A stretch of DNA of 5,447 bases from Dehalococcoidia bacterium (GTDB lineage Bacteria > Chloroflexota > Dehalococcoidia > DSTF01 > JALHUB01): NCBI GenBank assembly GCA_022865685.1, contig JALHUB010000218.1:1-5447 (forward strand), given 5' to 3'. Of this stretch, positions 1 through 5,447 are shown piece after piece; position 1 is the stretch's first letter; the number at the start of each line of letters is the position of its first letter. The notes under the pieces are model-generated. The model searched no databases. It was not told the origin of the DNA and worked only from the letters and a program-made list of their open reading frames with translations. The translations under genes were made by a program, and so were the position numbers.

Positions 1-133
1 CCGCGCTCGCGGCCTTGATCTCCTCGAGCGTCAGGTCCACGATCTCGCCCGTGCCGTCGGTGCACCGATCGAGTGACTTATCGTGCGATACGACGATCAC
101 TCCGTCCTTCGTGATGCGGACATCGTTCTCGAT
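1..133 (-). other. Glycerophosphodiester phosphodiesterase (GDPD)-like segment fused in frame behind the IspG part
   Basis: Visible residues 174-217 of the frame starting at 652 match the early-middle part of GDPD catalytic domains, which hydrolyse glycerophosphodiesters to glycerol 3-phosphate and an alcohol. IENDVRITKDG carries the expected Glu and Asp metal ligands (175 and 177), and VVSHDKSLDR carries the second histidine (190) followed by Asp. TDGTGEIVDLTLEEIKAAS is the usual TxGxG...LTLEEL stretch. The upstream HRG motif with the first catalytic histidine and the PENT loop are absent, replaced by IspG sequence, so this is not a complete enzyme as joined. The rest of the domain would lie beyond the left edge. 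The boundary is uncertain by several residues, because both families can read GFD-L-I here. Confidence 0.8.
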
Positions 134-652
134 CAGATCGAAGCCCATCTCTTCGAGGAGGCCGATCTCCCACAGCGCGGCGTCGACCATTCGCTCCGGC
201 ATAGCGGGCGGCTCCTCGCCCTCGCCCAGCGACGGTAGCGGCGGCAGACTACCCGCGTTCACGCCGACCCGTATCGGCGTCCCGCGCGTCTTCGCCTCCC
301 GCACGACCTCGCGCACCTTCTCGGGGTCGCGGATGTTGCCGGGATTGAGCCGCAGGCCGTGGACGCCGGCGCGCAGGGCCGCGAGAGCGAGCCGGTGGTC
401 GAAGTGGATGTCGGCGACGACGGGCAGCGGGCTATGGGCGAGGAGATCGGGCAGCGCCTCGGCGTCGCGACGGTCCGGCACGGCGACGCGCACGATCTCG
501 CAGCCGAGTTCCGCCAGGGCGTGTATCTGGCGCAGAGTGGCGGGAACGTCGGCGGTCTTGGTGTTGGCCATCGACTGGACAACGATAGGCGCATCGCCGC
601 CGACCGTTACGCCGCCGATCTGGAGGGGGTTCGATTGCCTGCGCTGGGTCAT
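1..652 (-). CDS. ispG: IspG (HMBPP synthase) N-terminal part joined in frame to a GDPD segment; open at the left edge
   Basis: IspG is the 4Fe-4S enzyme converting MEcPP to HMBPP near the end of the MEP pathway, which fits its position after dxr and rseP. ATG at 650-652 overlaps the rseP stop (ATGA). 217 codons are visible with no stop. Residues 1 to about 171 are IspG-like: VGGDAPIVVQSMANTKTADV (17-36), CEIVRVAVPD (51-60), VADIHFDHRLAL (79-90), LRLNPGN (100-106), RVGVNAGSL (128-136) and MVDAALWEIGLLEEMGFD (155-172). IspG should then continue with a VSxKASD-like strand. Instead the frame reads LIENDVRITKDGVIVVSHD and on to TDGTGEIVDLTLEEIK, the pattern of glycerophosphodiester phosphodiesterases. 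The IspG C-terminal domain with its iron-sulphur cysteines is therefore not seen. Chimeric assembly, local rearrangement or a real fusion all remain possible. The IspG call for the first part is firm. Confidence 0.9.
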   Translation of the reverse strand, partial: MTQRRQSNPLQIGGVTVGGDAPIVVQSMANTKTADVPATLRQIHALAELGCEIVRVAVPDRRDAEALPDLLAHSPLPVVADIHFDHRLALAALRAGVHGLRLNPGNIRDPEKVREVVREAKTRGTPIRVGVNAGSLPPLPSLGEGEEPPAMPERMVDAALWEIGLLEEMGFDLIENDVRITKDGVIVVSHDKSLDRCTDGTGEIVDLTLEEIKAASA

Positions 653-1716
653 CGGAAGATGTTTTCGCCGCGGATGAGCCGAGCTATGTCAAAGTAGCTG
701 ATCACCACCACGAAGGTCATGAGCACAACCAGCCCCGCAAAGTGCACCAGCGCCTCCTTCTGCGGGGCGATACGCCGGCCGCGTCGCAGGACCTCCACGA
801 GCACGAAGACGATGCGCCCACCGTCGAGGAAGGGCAGCGGCAAGATGTTGATCACGGCAAGGTTGATGCTGATGAGAGCCGCGAAATCGACGAGCGACTT
901 CCAGCCGGCCTCCTTGACCACCTCGCCCGTCATCTGCGCCATCCCGACCGGTCCTGCGACCTGCGGACTGGTGGCGCCCTTGACCCAGGAGATGACCTCG
1001 TTGCGGGCGAGCTTCAGCGAGTCGAAGGTCTCGCGCGTGCCCAGTCGCAGCGCTGTCCAGGGTGCGTAGGACTGCGTCTCCGTGAACGGGTACTGGGCGC
1101 CGATAACGATGCCGGTGGGCCCTTGCCCTGAAGGCGGCACCCAACGGGCCTTCACGTTGAAGTTGAGGAATTCGCTGCCCCGCTTGACGGTCATGGCCAT
1201 CGTCTCGCCCAGGTTGAGGCGGATGTTGTAGCTGGCGTCCGCGATGTTTTCGATATCGCGGCCGTTGATATTGTAGATCACGTCGCCGGTTTGCAGGCCG
1301 GCAGCCGCGGCGGGCGTATCCGGCAGCACCTGGTTGATGACGGCCCGGCCTACGGAGACTTGTTGCGGGATCATGAAGCTGGCGCTGAACAGAAGAACGG
1401 CGAAAACGAGGTTGCTCAGGGCGCCGGCGGAAAGCACGAAGAGACGCAACGGCCTCGGCCTGGAGGCGAGCGATCCCGGCTCCGTTGGGTCCTCTTCCCC
1501 GTGCAGGCGCACGAAGCCGCCGAGCGGCAGGGCGTTCAGCGAGTATTCCGTGCCGCGGAACTTGAAGGCGCCGACACGCGGCGGGAATCCGACGCCGAAC
1601 TCCAGCACCCGCACGCCCGATAGCTTCGCCGCCACGAAGTGCCCCGTCTCGTGGACGAGCACGAGCAGCACAAGTATGACGACGAACGGCAGGACGGAGT
1701 TAAGAAGGACGCTCAC
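649..1716 (-). CDS. rseP: RseP-family site-2 intramembrane zinc metalloprotease
   Basis: Membrane-embedded zinc protease of the S2P family (M50). In well-studied relatives it cleaves anti-sigma factors or leftover signal peptides within the membrane; the substrate here is unknown. The 355-residue product has the HETGH zinc motif at 22-26 within the first membrane segment, NALPLGGFVRLHGEED (61-76), a second membrane segment near 93-115, one PDZ domain at about 118-190 (DTPAAAAGLQTGDVIYNING), AGPVGM (254-259), and the NILPLPFLDGGR motif (290-301) with zinc-ligand Asp298, then a last membrane segment near 326-345. One PDZ domain, rather than the two of E. coli RseP, fits the shorter Gram-positive type. 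The start is GTG at 1714-1716, with AGGAG 7 bases upstream, overlapping the dxr stop as GTGA. Its TGA overlaps the ispG ATG as ATGA. Confidence 0.96.
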   Translation of the reverse strand: MSVLLNSVLPFVVILVLLVLVHETGHFVAAKLSGVRVLEFGVGFPPRVGAFKFRGTEYSLNALPLGGFVRLHGEEDPTEPGSLASRPRPLRLFVLSAGALSNLVFAVLLFSASFMIPQQVSVGRAVINQVLPDTPAAAAGLQTGDVIYNINGRDIENIADASYNIRLNLGETMAMTVKRGSEFLNFNVKARWVPPSGQGPTGIVIGAQYPFTETQSYAPWTALRLGTRETFDSLKLARNEVISWVKGATSPQVAGPVGMAQMTGEVVKEAGWKSLVDFAALISINLAVINILPLPFLDGGRIVFVLVEVLRRGRRIAPQKEALVHFAGLVVLMTFVVVISYFDIARLIRGENIFR

Positions 1717-2867
1717 GGTGTTGCTCCTACGAGATTCTCGGCGTGTGCGCGCGCCCAGGCATCGGCCGCCAGGATGTCATCCAGAGCGGGGTCGGCCACG
1801 CCGTCGTGCGCGTTCAGCGTATCATCGATGATTTCCGGTATCCGCGTGAAGGTGATGCGCCCGGTGAGGAAAGCCGCCACGGCGACCTCGTCGGCGGCGG
1901 ACAGGACGGCCGGATAGGTGCCGTCGCGGTGACCGGCTTCGAGGGCCAGCGCCAGGCAGGGGTACCGGTCGAGCTTTAGCTCGGCGAAGTGGAGCGGACT
2001 TACCGTCTTCAGGTCGAGGTAGGGCACCGACGGCAGGGCGACGCGGTCGGGATAGCACAGGGCGACCTGGATGGGCACGCGCATGTCCGGCGTTCCTAGC
2101 TGCGCCTTCAGCGAGCCGTCGGTGAACTCCACGAGCGAATGGACGATGCTCTCCCGGTGCAACACGATCTCGATCCTGTCCAGCGGCACGTTGAACAGCC
2201 AGCGCGCCGCGATTGCCTCCAGCCCCTTGTTCAGCAGAGTCGCGGAATCGACCGTTATCTTCCGCCCCATCTGCCATGTCGGGTGCGAGAGCGCCTGCTC
2301 CGGCGTCACGCGGCGGAGCTCTTCCATGCTCTTGTCCCGCAGCGCTCCCCCCGACGCCGTGAGAATGAGACGCCTGATGCTGGCGTTCTTCTCGCCGCGC
2401 AGGCACTGCCAGATGGCGCTGTGCTCGCTGTCTATCGGCCGTATCTCGCCGTGGCCACGGCGGGCCGCCTCAGCGACCAGCTTGCCGGCCATGACGAGAA
2501 CTTCTTTGTTCGCGAGGGCGACGGTCTTGCCCGCCTCCAGCGCCGCCAGAGTGGACGTGAGGCCGGCCTTGCCCACAGTCGCGACGACGATAATGTCGAC
2601 GTCCGGCCGGGTGGCCATCGTCTCCATCGGGACGCAATCGACGCCCTCGAAACCTATAACGTCGCGGGTGGCCGATCCATTTCCGTCGTAGCAGACAAAG
2701 CGCGGCTGGAACTCCCGCGCCTGCTCCTGGAGGAGGGTGACGTTGCGCCCCGCCGACAGCCCGACGACACGAAAACGCTGCCGCAGTCCGCGCACGACGT
2801 CCAGTGTCTGACGCCCGATGGACCCGGTGGAACCGAAGACAGCGAGGCCTTTTACAGAATCACCCAC
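1713..2867 (-). CDS. dxr: 1-deoxy-D-xylulose 5-phosphate reductoisomerase
   Basis: Catalyses the NADPH- and divalent-metal-dependent conversion of DXP to 2-C-methyl-D-erythritol 4-phosphate, the committed step of the MEP isoprenoid pathway and the fosmidomycin target. From GTG at 2865-2867 the product has 384 residues, as expected. Motifs are the NADPH loop FGSTGSIGRQTLDVV (11-25), ALANKEVLVMAG (117-128), PIDSEHSAIWQ (144-154; metal ligands Asp146 and Glu148), ASGG (171-174), SHPTWQMG (194-201) and ITVDSATLLNKGLE (204-217; substrate and metal residues Ser208, Asn213, Lys214 and Glu217). GGAL follows where GGPF is common, a mild change. The open frame continues upstream to 3110, but that part lies in cdsA. 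The start overlaps cdsA by 16 bases without a clear ribosome-binding site, implying coupling. Its TGA overlaps the rseP start by 4 bases. Confidence 0.97.
   Translation of the reverse strand: MGDSVKGLAVFGSTGSIGRQTLDVVRGLRQRFRVVGLSAGRNVTLLQEQAREFQPRFVCYDGNGSATRDVIGFEGVDCVPMETMATRPDVDIIVVATVGKAGLTSTLAALEAGKTVALANKEVLVMAGKLVAEAARRGHGEIRPIDSEHSAIWQCLRGEKNASIRRLILTASGGALRDKSMEELRRVTPEQALSHPTWQMGRKITVDSATLLNKGLEAIAARWLFNVPLDRIEIVLHRESIVHSLVEFTDGSLKAQLGTPDMRVPIQVALCYPDRVALPSVPYLDLKTVSPLHFAELKLDRYPCLALALEAGHRDGTYPAVLSAADEVAVAAFLTGRITFTRIPEIIDDTLNAHDGVADPALDDILAADAWARAHAENLVGATP
1724..1728 (-). promoter_or_regulatory. Ribosome-binding site of rseP inside the dxr 3' end
   Basis: On the minus strand AGGAG lies 7 bases before the GTG at 1716. 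It is the clearest such site in the window and supports the non-ATG start in the 4-base overlap. Confidence 0.75.
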
Positions 2868-3676
2868 TTCAAGTAGTAGTATACCACCACGATTGCGAGG
2901 AGCACGCTGTCGAAGCGGTCCATGAGGCCGCCGTGGCCGGGGATGAGTCGGCTGGCGTCCTTCACCTGCATACCGCGCTTCAGCTTCGACTCGATGAGGT
3001 CGCCGGCCTGGGCAGCGACGGGCAGGAGGACGGCGAGAGGGATAACCAGCGCCGGTTCGACGCGGAGCCCCAGGAAGTGGTTGAACAGCAGCACGGCCGC
3101 GCCGCCGCACACCATGCCCCCGATAGCGCCTTCAACGGTCTTCCCCGGACTGATCGCCGGCGCCAGGCGCGTGCGTCCCGTCGCCCTGCCGACGAAGTAG
3201 GCGCCCGTATCCGTAGCGAAGGTGGAGAAAACAGCCAGGAAGACCCAGTCGCGCCCGCCGCCGACGTCCCTGAGGAGGACGAGGTGGCAGCCTAGCCAGC
3301 CGAGATAGAGCACGGCGCCGACAGCCCACAGCCACTCGCCGACGGCGTCCTCGATCGGATAGGCAGCGATGGCCCAGAGCAGAGGCAGCAGGACCGTGCC
3401 GGTCACGACCCAGATCAGCCATTCGCCGCGGGCGTGGGCAGCGACGGCGAGGCCGGCGGAGAGGGCCGCGCCCATGAAGGCCAGCACGTTGAGTCGCGAG
3501 CCGCGCGCCACCTGGAACTCGAGCGTGGTGACGGCCAGGAGCGCCGCTACGACGCCGGTATACCAGCGCGCTCCCGCCCAGATCAGGAGGACGATGATCG
3601 GGATGGCGACGGCGGCGCTCGCGAGCCTCAGCTCCAGCGCTCCTTGCCGCGTCCCGCTGCGTCGTTGTCGTTGCAA
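2852..3676 (-). CDS. cdsA: Phosphatidate cytidylyltransferase (CDP-diglyceride synthase)
   Basis: Integral membrane enzyme that makes CDP-diacylglycerol from phosphatidic acid and CTP, the entry to phosphatidylglycerol and related lipids. With the TTG start at 3674-3676 it has 274 residues, normal for the family. Several hydrophobic membrane segments run through the protein, starting near residue 18. Conserved parts are ATDTGAYFVGR (154-164), SPGKTVEG (176-183), GDLIESKLKR (225-234) and KDASRLIPGHGGLMDRFD (239-256), which together satisfy the CdsA signature spacing. TTG is preferred because GGGAG lies 6 bases upstream and it avoids overlap with uppS. An alternative TTG at 3697 would add 7 residues; the open frame to 3808 lies inside uppS and is not CdsA-like. 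It ends with TAA at 2852, inside the start of dxr. Confidence 0.93.
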   Translation of the reverse strand: MQRQRRSGTRQGALELRLASAAVAIPIIVLLIWAGARWYTGVVAALLAVTTLEFQVARGSRLNVLAFMGAALSAGLAVAAHARGEWLIWVVTGTVLLPLLWAIAAYPIEDAVGEWLWAVGAVLYLGWLGCHLVLLRDVGGGRDWVFLAVFSTFATDTGAYFVGRATGRTRLAPAISPGKTVEGAIGGMVCGGAAVLLFNHFLGLRVEPALVIPLAVLLPVAAQAGDLIESKLKRGMQVKDASRLIPGHGGLMDRFDSVLLAIVVVYYYLKWVIL

Positions 3677-3679
3677 GTG

Positions 3680-3687
3680 CCTCTCCC
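3680..3687 (-). promoter_or_regulatory. Ribosome-binding site supporting the TTG start of cdsA
   Basis: On the minus strand GGGAGAGG precedes the TTG at 3676; its GGAG core is 6 bases from the start. This purine run falls right between the uppS stop and cdsA and decides the start choice. Confidence 0.6.
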
Positions 3688-3689
3688 GC

Positions 3690-4406
3690 TCAGTCAAGGC
3701 CCAGCCCGCCAAAGCGACGCTCGCGGCCGGCGTAGGCCCGCAGCGCCTCTTCCATGTTCTCCGACCCGAAGTCGGGCCAGTAGGTGGGGGTGGAGTAATA
3801 CTCCGCATAGGCCGCCTGCCAGATGAGGAAGTTGGACAGCCTCATCTCGCCGGCCGTGCGGATGACGAGATCGGGATCGGGCATGCCCGCCGTGTAGAGA
3901 TATGACGAGATCGTCTCTTCGTCAACCTTGTCCGGCGAAAGGCCGTCGGCGATGATGCGCCGCACGGCGTCGACGAGCTCTGCGCGGCCGCCGTAGTCGA
4001 AGGCGACGGCGACGGTCATCTCCGTGTTCCCCTTCGTCAGGTCGATGGCGTCGAGCACCTGCCTGCGCAGTGAGGGGGCCACGTTGTCCAGGCGACCGAG
4101 GTGGACCAGCCGGACGCCGCGCTCATGCAACTCCTTGATCTCGCGCTTGATGACACGGGCCACGAGCTGCATGAGGGCGCGAACTTCGGGTCGCGGGCGC
4201 ACCCAGTTCTCGGTCGAGAAGGCGTACAGCGTCAGATAGGGCACGCCGCGTTCGCCGAGGTAGTTGATGATGCGCCGGATGTTCTCCGTGCCGGCGCGGT
4301 GTCCCGCCTGGCGCGACAGCCCGCGCTCCTTCGCCCAGCGGCCATTGCCGTCCATGATAATAGCGACGTGGACAGGTAGGCGCCGGTCATTTGAAGTCGT
4401 ATCCAC
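3690..4406 (-). CDS. uppS: Undecaprenyl diphosphate synthase (cis-prenyltransferase)
   Basis: Cytoplasmic, membrane-associated cis-prenyltransferase that condenses isopentenyl diphosphate units onto farnesyl diphosphate to make the C55 carrier for peptidoglycan and other wall polymers. The 238-residue product is of normal length. Motifs in order: HVAIIMDGNGRWA (13-25, catalytic Asp19), RQAGHRAG (32-39), LTLYAFSTENW (58-68), AFDYGGRAEL (135-144, Asp where many relatives have Asn), and PDPDLVIRTAGEMRLSNF (176-193, diphosphate-binding arginines 183 and 189), then WQAAYAE with Glu202, the expected Mg2+ ligand. RTAGE replaces the more common RT(S/G)GE, a mild change. The start is GTG at 4404-4406, the only suitable in-frame start; its best ribosome-binding match, GGGTGG at 4411-4416, is weak and touches the palindromic element. 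The TGA stop lies 13 bases before cdsA. Confidence 0.97.
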   Translation of the reverse strand: MDTTSNDRRLPVHVAIIMDGNGRWAKERGLSRQAGHRAGTENIRRIINYLGERGVPYLTLYAFSTENWVRPRPEVRALMQLVARVIKREIKELHERGVRLVHLGRLDNVAPSLRRQVLDAIDLTKGNTEMTVAVAFDYGGRAELVDAVRRIIADGLSPDKVDEETISSYLYTAGMPDPDLVIRTAGEMRLSNFLIWQAAYAEYYSTPTYWPDFGSENMEEALRAYAGRERRFGGLGLD

Positions 4407-4415
4407 GCATCCACC

Positions 4416-4484
4416 CGCGTAGGTCGGGCGTCTCGCCCGACCGTCGTTCTGTCAGGGAGGCGAGCAGGATGCCCGCCCTACGCG
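4416..4484. repeat. Palindromic intergenic element (REP/MITE-like), two hairpins inside terminal inverted repeats
   Basis: The element sits in the 132-base gap between frr and uppS. Its ends are perfect 8-base inverted repeats, cgcgtagg (4416-4423) and cctacgcg (4477-4484); allowing one mismatch the arms extend to 14 bases (4416-4429 with 4471-4484). Inside are two compact hairpins: ggtcgggcg/cgcccgacc (4422-4430 and 4434-4442, perfect 9-bp stem, 3-base loop) and ggcgagca/tgcccgcc (4459-4466 and 4470-4477, one non-Watson-Crick position, 3-base loop). In the transcript sense of the operon that position is a G-U wobble, so both stems can form fully in RNA. No coding sequence, transposase or clear target-site duplication is visible. 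The organisation resembles dispersed REP or MITE-like repeats, but the copy number cannot be judged from one window. A termination role is unlikely because no U-run follows. Confidence 0.7.
4422..4442. repeat. Perfect 9-bp hairpin 10 bases from the element edge near uppS
   Basis: Arms ggtcgggcg and cgcccgacc enclose a 3-base loop (tct on plus, aga on minus). It is the stronger of the two stems of the intergenic element and lies about 15 bases upstream of the uppS start codon. Its 5' outer bases also belong to the longer terminal inverted repeat, so the two folds compete. Confidence 0.85.
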
Positions 4485-4538
4485 AAGAAAAGTGACGAGC
4501 AGCGGCGACGAATCAAGACGGGAATCCATCCAGTTCGC

Positions 4539-5096
4539 CTAGACCTCTAGCAGCTCCGCTTCCTTCTCCCTGCCGAGCTTGTCAATCTCTTCGATGAAGC
4601 GGTCCGTCAGCTTCTGAAGCTGGTCGGCGGCGCGCCTCTCGTCATCGTCGGAGATCTCTTTTCCCTTGTCCAGGGCGCGCAGCTCATCGACGGAGTGACG
4701 GCGTACGTTGCGGACAGCAACGCGGCCCTCCTCCACCTTGTTGTGGACCACCTTCGCCAACTCCTTGCGGCGCTGCTCCGTGAGTTGCGGGATGGCGAGA
4801 CGGATGATGTGACCGTCGTTCGCAGGGTTGAGGCCGAGGTCCGACTTCAGGATCGCCTTCTCGATTGCGCCGATGACCTGCCGGTCCCAGGGCTGGATGG
4901 TGATCAGTCGCGCCTCGGGCACGCTTATGGTCGCGAGCTGGTTGAGGGGGAGCGTGCTGTCGTAGATGTCCACCTTCAGCGCTTCCACGAGGCCCGGGCG
5001 GGCGCGGCCGGTGCGAATGCCGTCGAGCTCCCGCTGGAGGACGGCGACGGCGCTCTTCATGCGTTTCTCGGCGTTGGCTATCGTCTCATCGATCAT
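4539..5096 (-). CDS. frr: Ribosome recycling factor
   Basis: Acts with EF-G to split the post-termination 70S ribosome so that it can start a new round. The 185-residue product matches the usual family length. Visible hallmarks are the RTGRARPGLVEAL segment near residues 28-40, the domain II part with LNQLATISVPEARLITIQPWD (about 51-71), and the C-terminal helices with LTEQRRKELAKVV (105-117) and VRNVRRHS (129-135), which contains the conserved arginines that contact 23S rRNA. ATG at 5094-5096 is chosen because the protein then begins MIDETIANAEKRM as in relatives and has a GGAGAGGA ribosome-binding site upstream. The same frame can be read upstream to 5243, but that extension overlaps pyrH and has no RRF similarity. 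It ends with TAG at 4539 and is followed by the repeat-bearing gap. Confidence 0.97.
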   Translation of the reverse strand: MIDETIANAEKRMKSAVAVLQRELDGIRTGRARPGLVEALKVDIYDSTLPLNQLATISVPEARLITIQPWDRQVIGAIEKAILKSDLGLNPANDGHIIRLAIPQLTEQRRKELAKVVHNKVEEGRVAVRNVRRHSVDELRALDKGKEISDDDERRAADQLQKLTDRFIEEIDKLGREKEAELLEV

Positions 5097-5105
5097 GTCT
5101 GCGGT

Positions 5106-5113
5106 TCCTCTCC
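5106..5113 (-). promoter_or_regulatory. Ribosome-binding site of frr
   Basis: On the minus strand GGAGAGGA lies 9 bases before the ATG at 5096. It supports this start over the in-frame extension into pyrH. Confidence 0.7.
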
Positions 5114-5137
5114 AACATAATCGGCGTGTGACCGGCG

Positions 5138-5447
5138 CTAGGCAAGCGGCGTCGGCCCCTCGACGGCGTACGCCGTCTGAGTCTCGGCTATCAGCGTTCC
5201 TATCTTGTCGCCGCGGACAGCGCGGACGATGCCGTCCGGGCACATCAGGTCGAAGACGACGATCGGCAGGTTGTAGCCCATGCAGAGGGTGACGGCCGCG
5301 CTGTCCATCACCTCCAGCCGGCGTGCGAGCGCGTCCATGTAGTTCAGCGTGTCGAAGCGGCGCAGGCCGGGGGTCTTGCGGGGGTTGCCGTCGTACACGC
5401 CGTCCACCCTGTTCTTCGCCATGAGGAGGACGCCGGCGCCGATCTCG
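5138..5447 (-). CDS. pyrH: UMP kinase (uridylate kinase), C-terminal part, cut by the window edge
   Basis: Cytoplasmic UMP kinase of the amino-acid kinase fold, phosphorylating UMP to UDP with ATP in pyrimidine nucleotide synthesis. Only the last 102 codons are present; the frame stays open to the right edge (reading EIGAGVLLMAKNRVDGVYDG), so the start lies outside. Family hallmarks seen are the NRVDGVYDGNPRK stretch, MDSAAVTLC followed by NLPIVVFDL, and the closing VRGDKIGTLI. In most relatives the protein ends at or just after GTLI; here about 15 more residues (AETQTAYAVEGPTPLA) follow before a TAG stop, a modest C-terminal tail. The M at 5422 is internal and not a start. It is first in the visible cluster, 41 bases before frr, the usual pyrH-frr pairing. 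Identification is confident; the tail's role is unknown. Confidence 0.95.
   Translation of the reverse strand, partial: EIGAGVLLMAKNRVDGVYDGNPRKTPGLRRFDTLNYMDALARRLEVMDSAAVTLCMGYNLPIVVFDLMCPDGIVRAVRGDKIGTLIAETQTAYAVEGPTPLA

Noticed and set aside
649..652. A novel system hidden in the operon overlaps
   Set aside because: The 4-base ATGA and GTGA overlaps between dxr, rseP and ispG are ordinary translational coupling seen widely in compact bacterial operons.
15..697. Long plus-strand open frames (15-677 and 359-697) and a minus-strand frame 259-594 over the ispG region
   Set aside because: All overlap the IspG/GDPD frame, which has clear family motifs. Their products are low-complexity, rich in Arg, Ser and Pro, with no recognisable motif, as expected for shadow frames in GC-rich DNA.
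2071..2876. Plus-strand open frames of more than 200 codons antisense to dxr
   Set aside because: They are antisense to a fully motif-supported DXP reductoisomerase. The length comes from the low stop-codon frequency at high GC, and no start context or family resemblance is seen.
2868..3110. Possible N-terminal extension of Dxr
   Set aside because: The extension lies within cdsA in another frame and is Arg/Pro-rich. The NADPH-binding GSTGSIG motif sits at the normal distance from the GTG at 2867.
3698..3808. Possible N-terminal extension of CdsA inside uppS
   Set aside because: The extra residues are proline- and arginine-rich shadow sequence of the uppS 3' end. A better start with a ribosome-binding site exists at 3676.
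4389..4410. Tiny upstream frame starting at ATG 4408-4410 and reading MRGYDFK, overlapping the uppS start
   Set aside because: A 7-codon frame is expected by chance. It has only the same weak GGGTGG upstream and no leader-like content.
4407..4538. Rho-independent terminator after frr
   Set aside because: Strong GC hairpins are present, but no run of U follows either of them in the transcribed direction, and the operon continues with uppS.

Overview
This is a GC-rich window in which every supported gene lies on the minus strand, read from right to left. It carries a tightly packed chromosomal cluster: pyrH (3' part) - frr - uppS - cdsA - dxr - rseP - ispG (5' part). Genes of this set often sit together in Gram-positive bacteria, Chloroflexota and related lineages. 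The protein style suggests an uncultured GC-rich bacterium, possibly Chloroflexota, but that placement is a low-confidence inference because no phylogenetic marker is present.

Layout from the right edge: the C-terminal third of UMP kinase (pyrH, 5447-5138), a short gap, ribosome recycling factor (frr, 5096-4539), and a 132-base intergenic stretch with a palindromic element (4416-4484). Then follow undecaprenyl diphosphate synthase (uppS, 4406-3690), CDP-diglyceride synthase (cdsA, 3676-2852), DXP reductoisomerase (dxr, 2867-1713) and the RseP/site-2 membrane protease (1716-649). Last is an ispG start whose reading frame runs off the left edge. From uppS onward the genes are separated by 13 bases or overlap by 4-16 bases, which points to one transcript with translational coupling. 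No promoter or terminator could be supported.

Functionally, pyrH supplies UDP for nucleotide and cell-wall precursors and frr recycles ribosomes. dxr and ispG are MEP-pathway steps that make isoprenoid precursors. uppS uses those precursors to build the C55 lipid carrier. cdsA makes CDP-diacylglycerol for phospholipids, and rseP is an intramembrane protease of envelope stress signalling. The cluster links translation, isoprenoid, lipid and envelope functions.

Two things are not ordinary. (1) The ispG frame starts as clear IspG, but after about residue 171-174 it continues, with no stop or frameshift, into clear glycerophosphodiester phosphodiesterase (GDPD) sequence up to the window edge. 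As seen, each half lacks essential catalytic parts. A chimeric assembly or a rearrangement is the leading explanation, with a true TIM-barrel fusion as the alternative. (2) A roughly 69-base element with 8-bp perfect terminal inverted repeats and two internal hairpins lies between frr and uppS and resembles a REP or MITE-like repeat. Apart from these, I see no new defence, mobile or regulatory system in this window.
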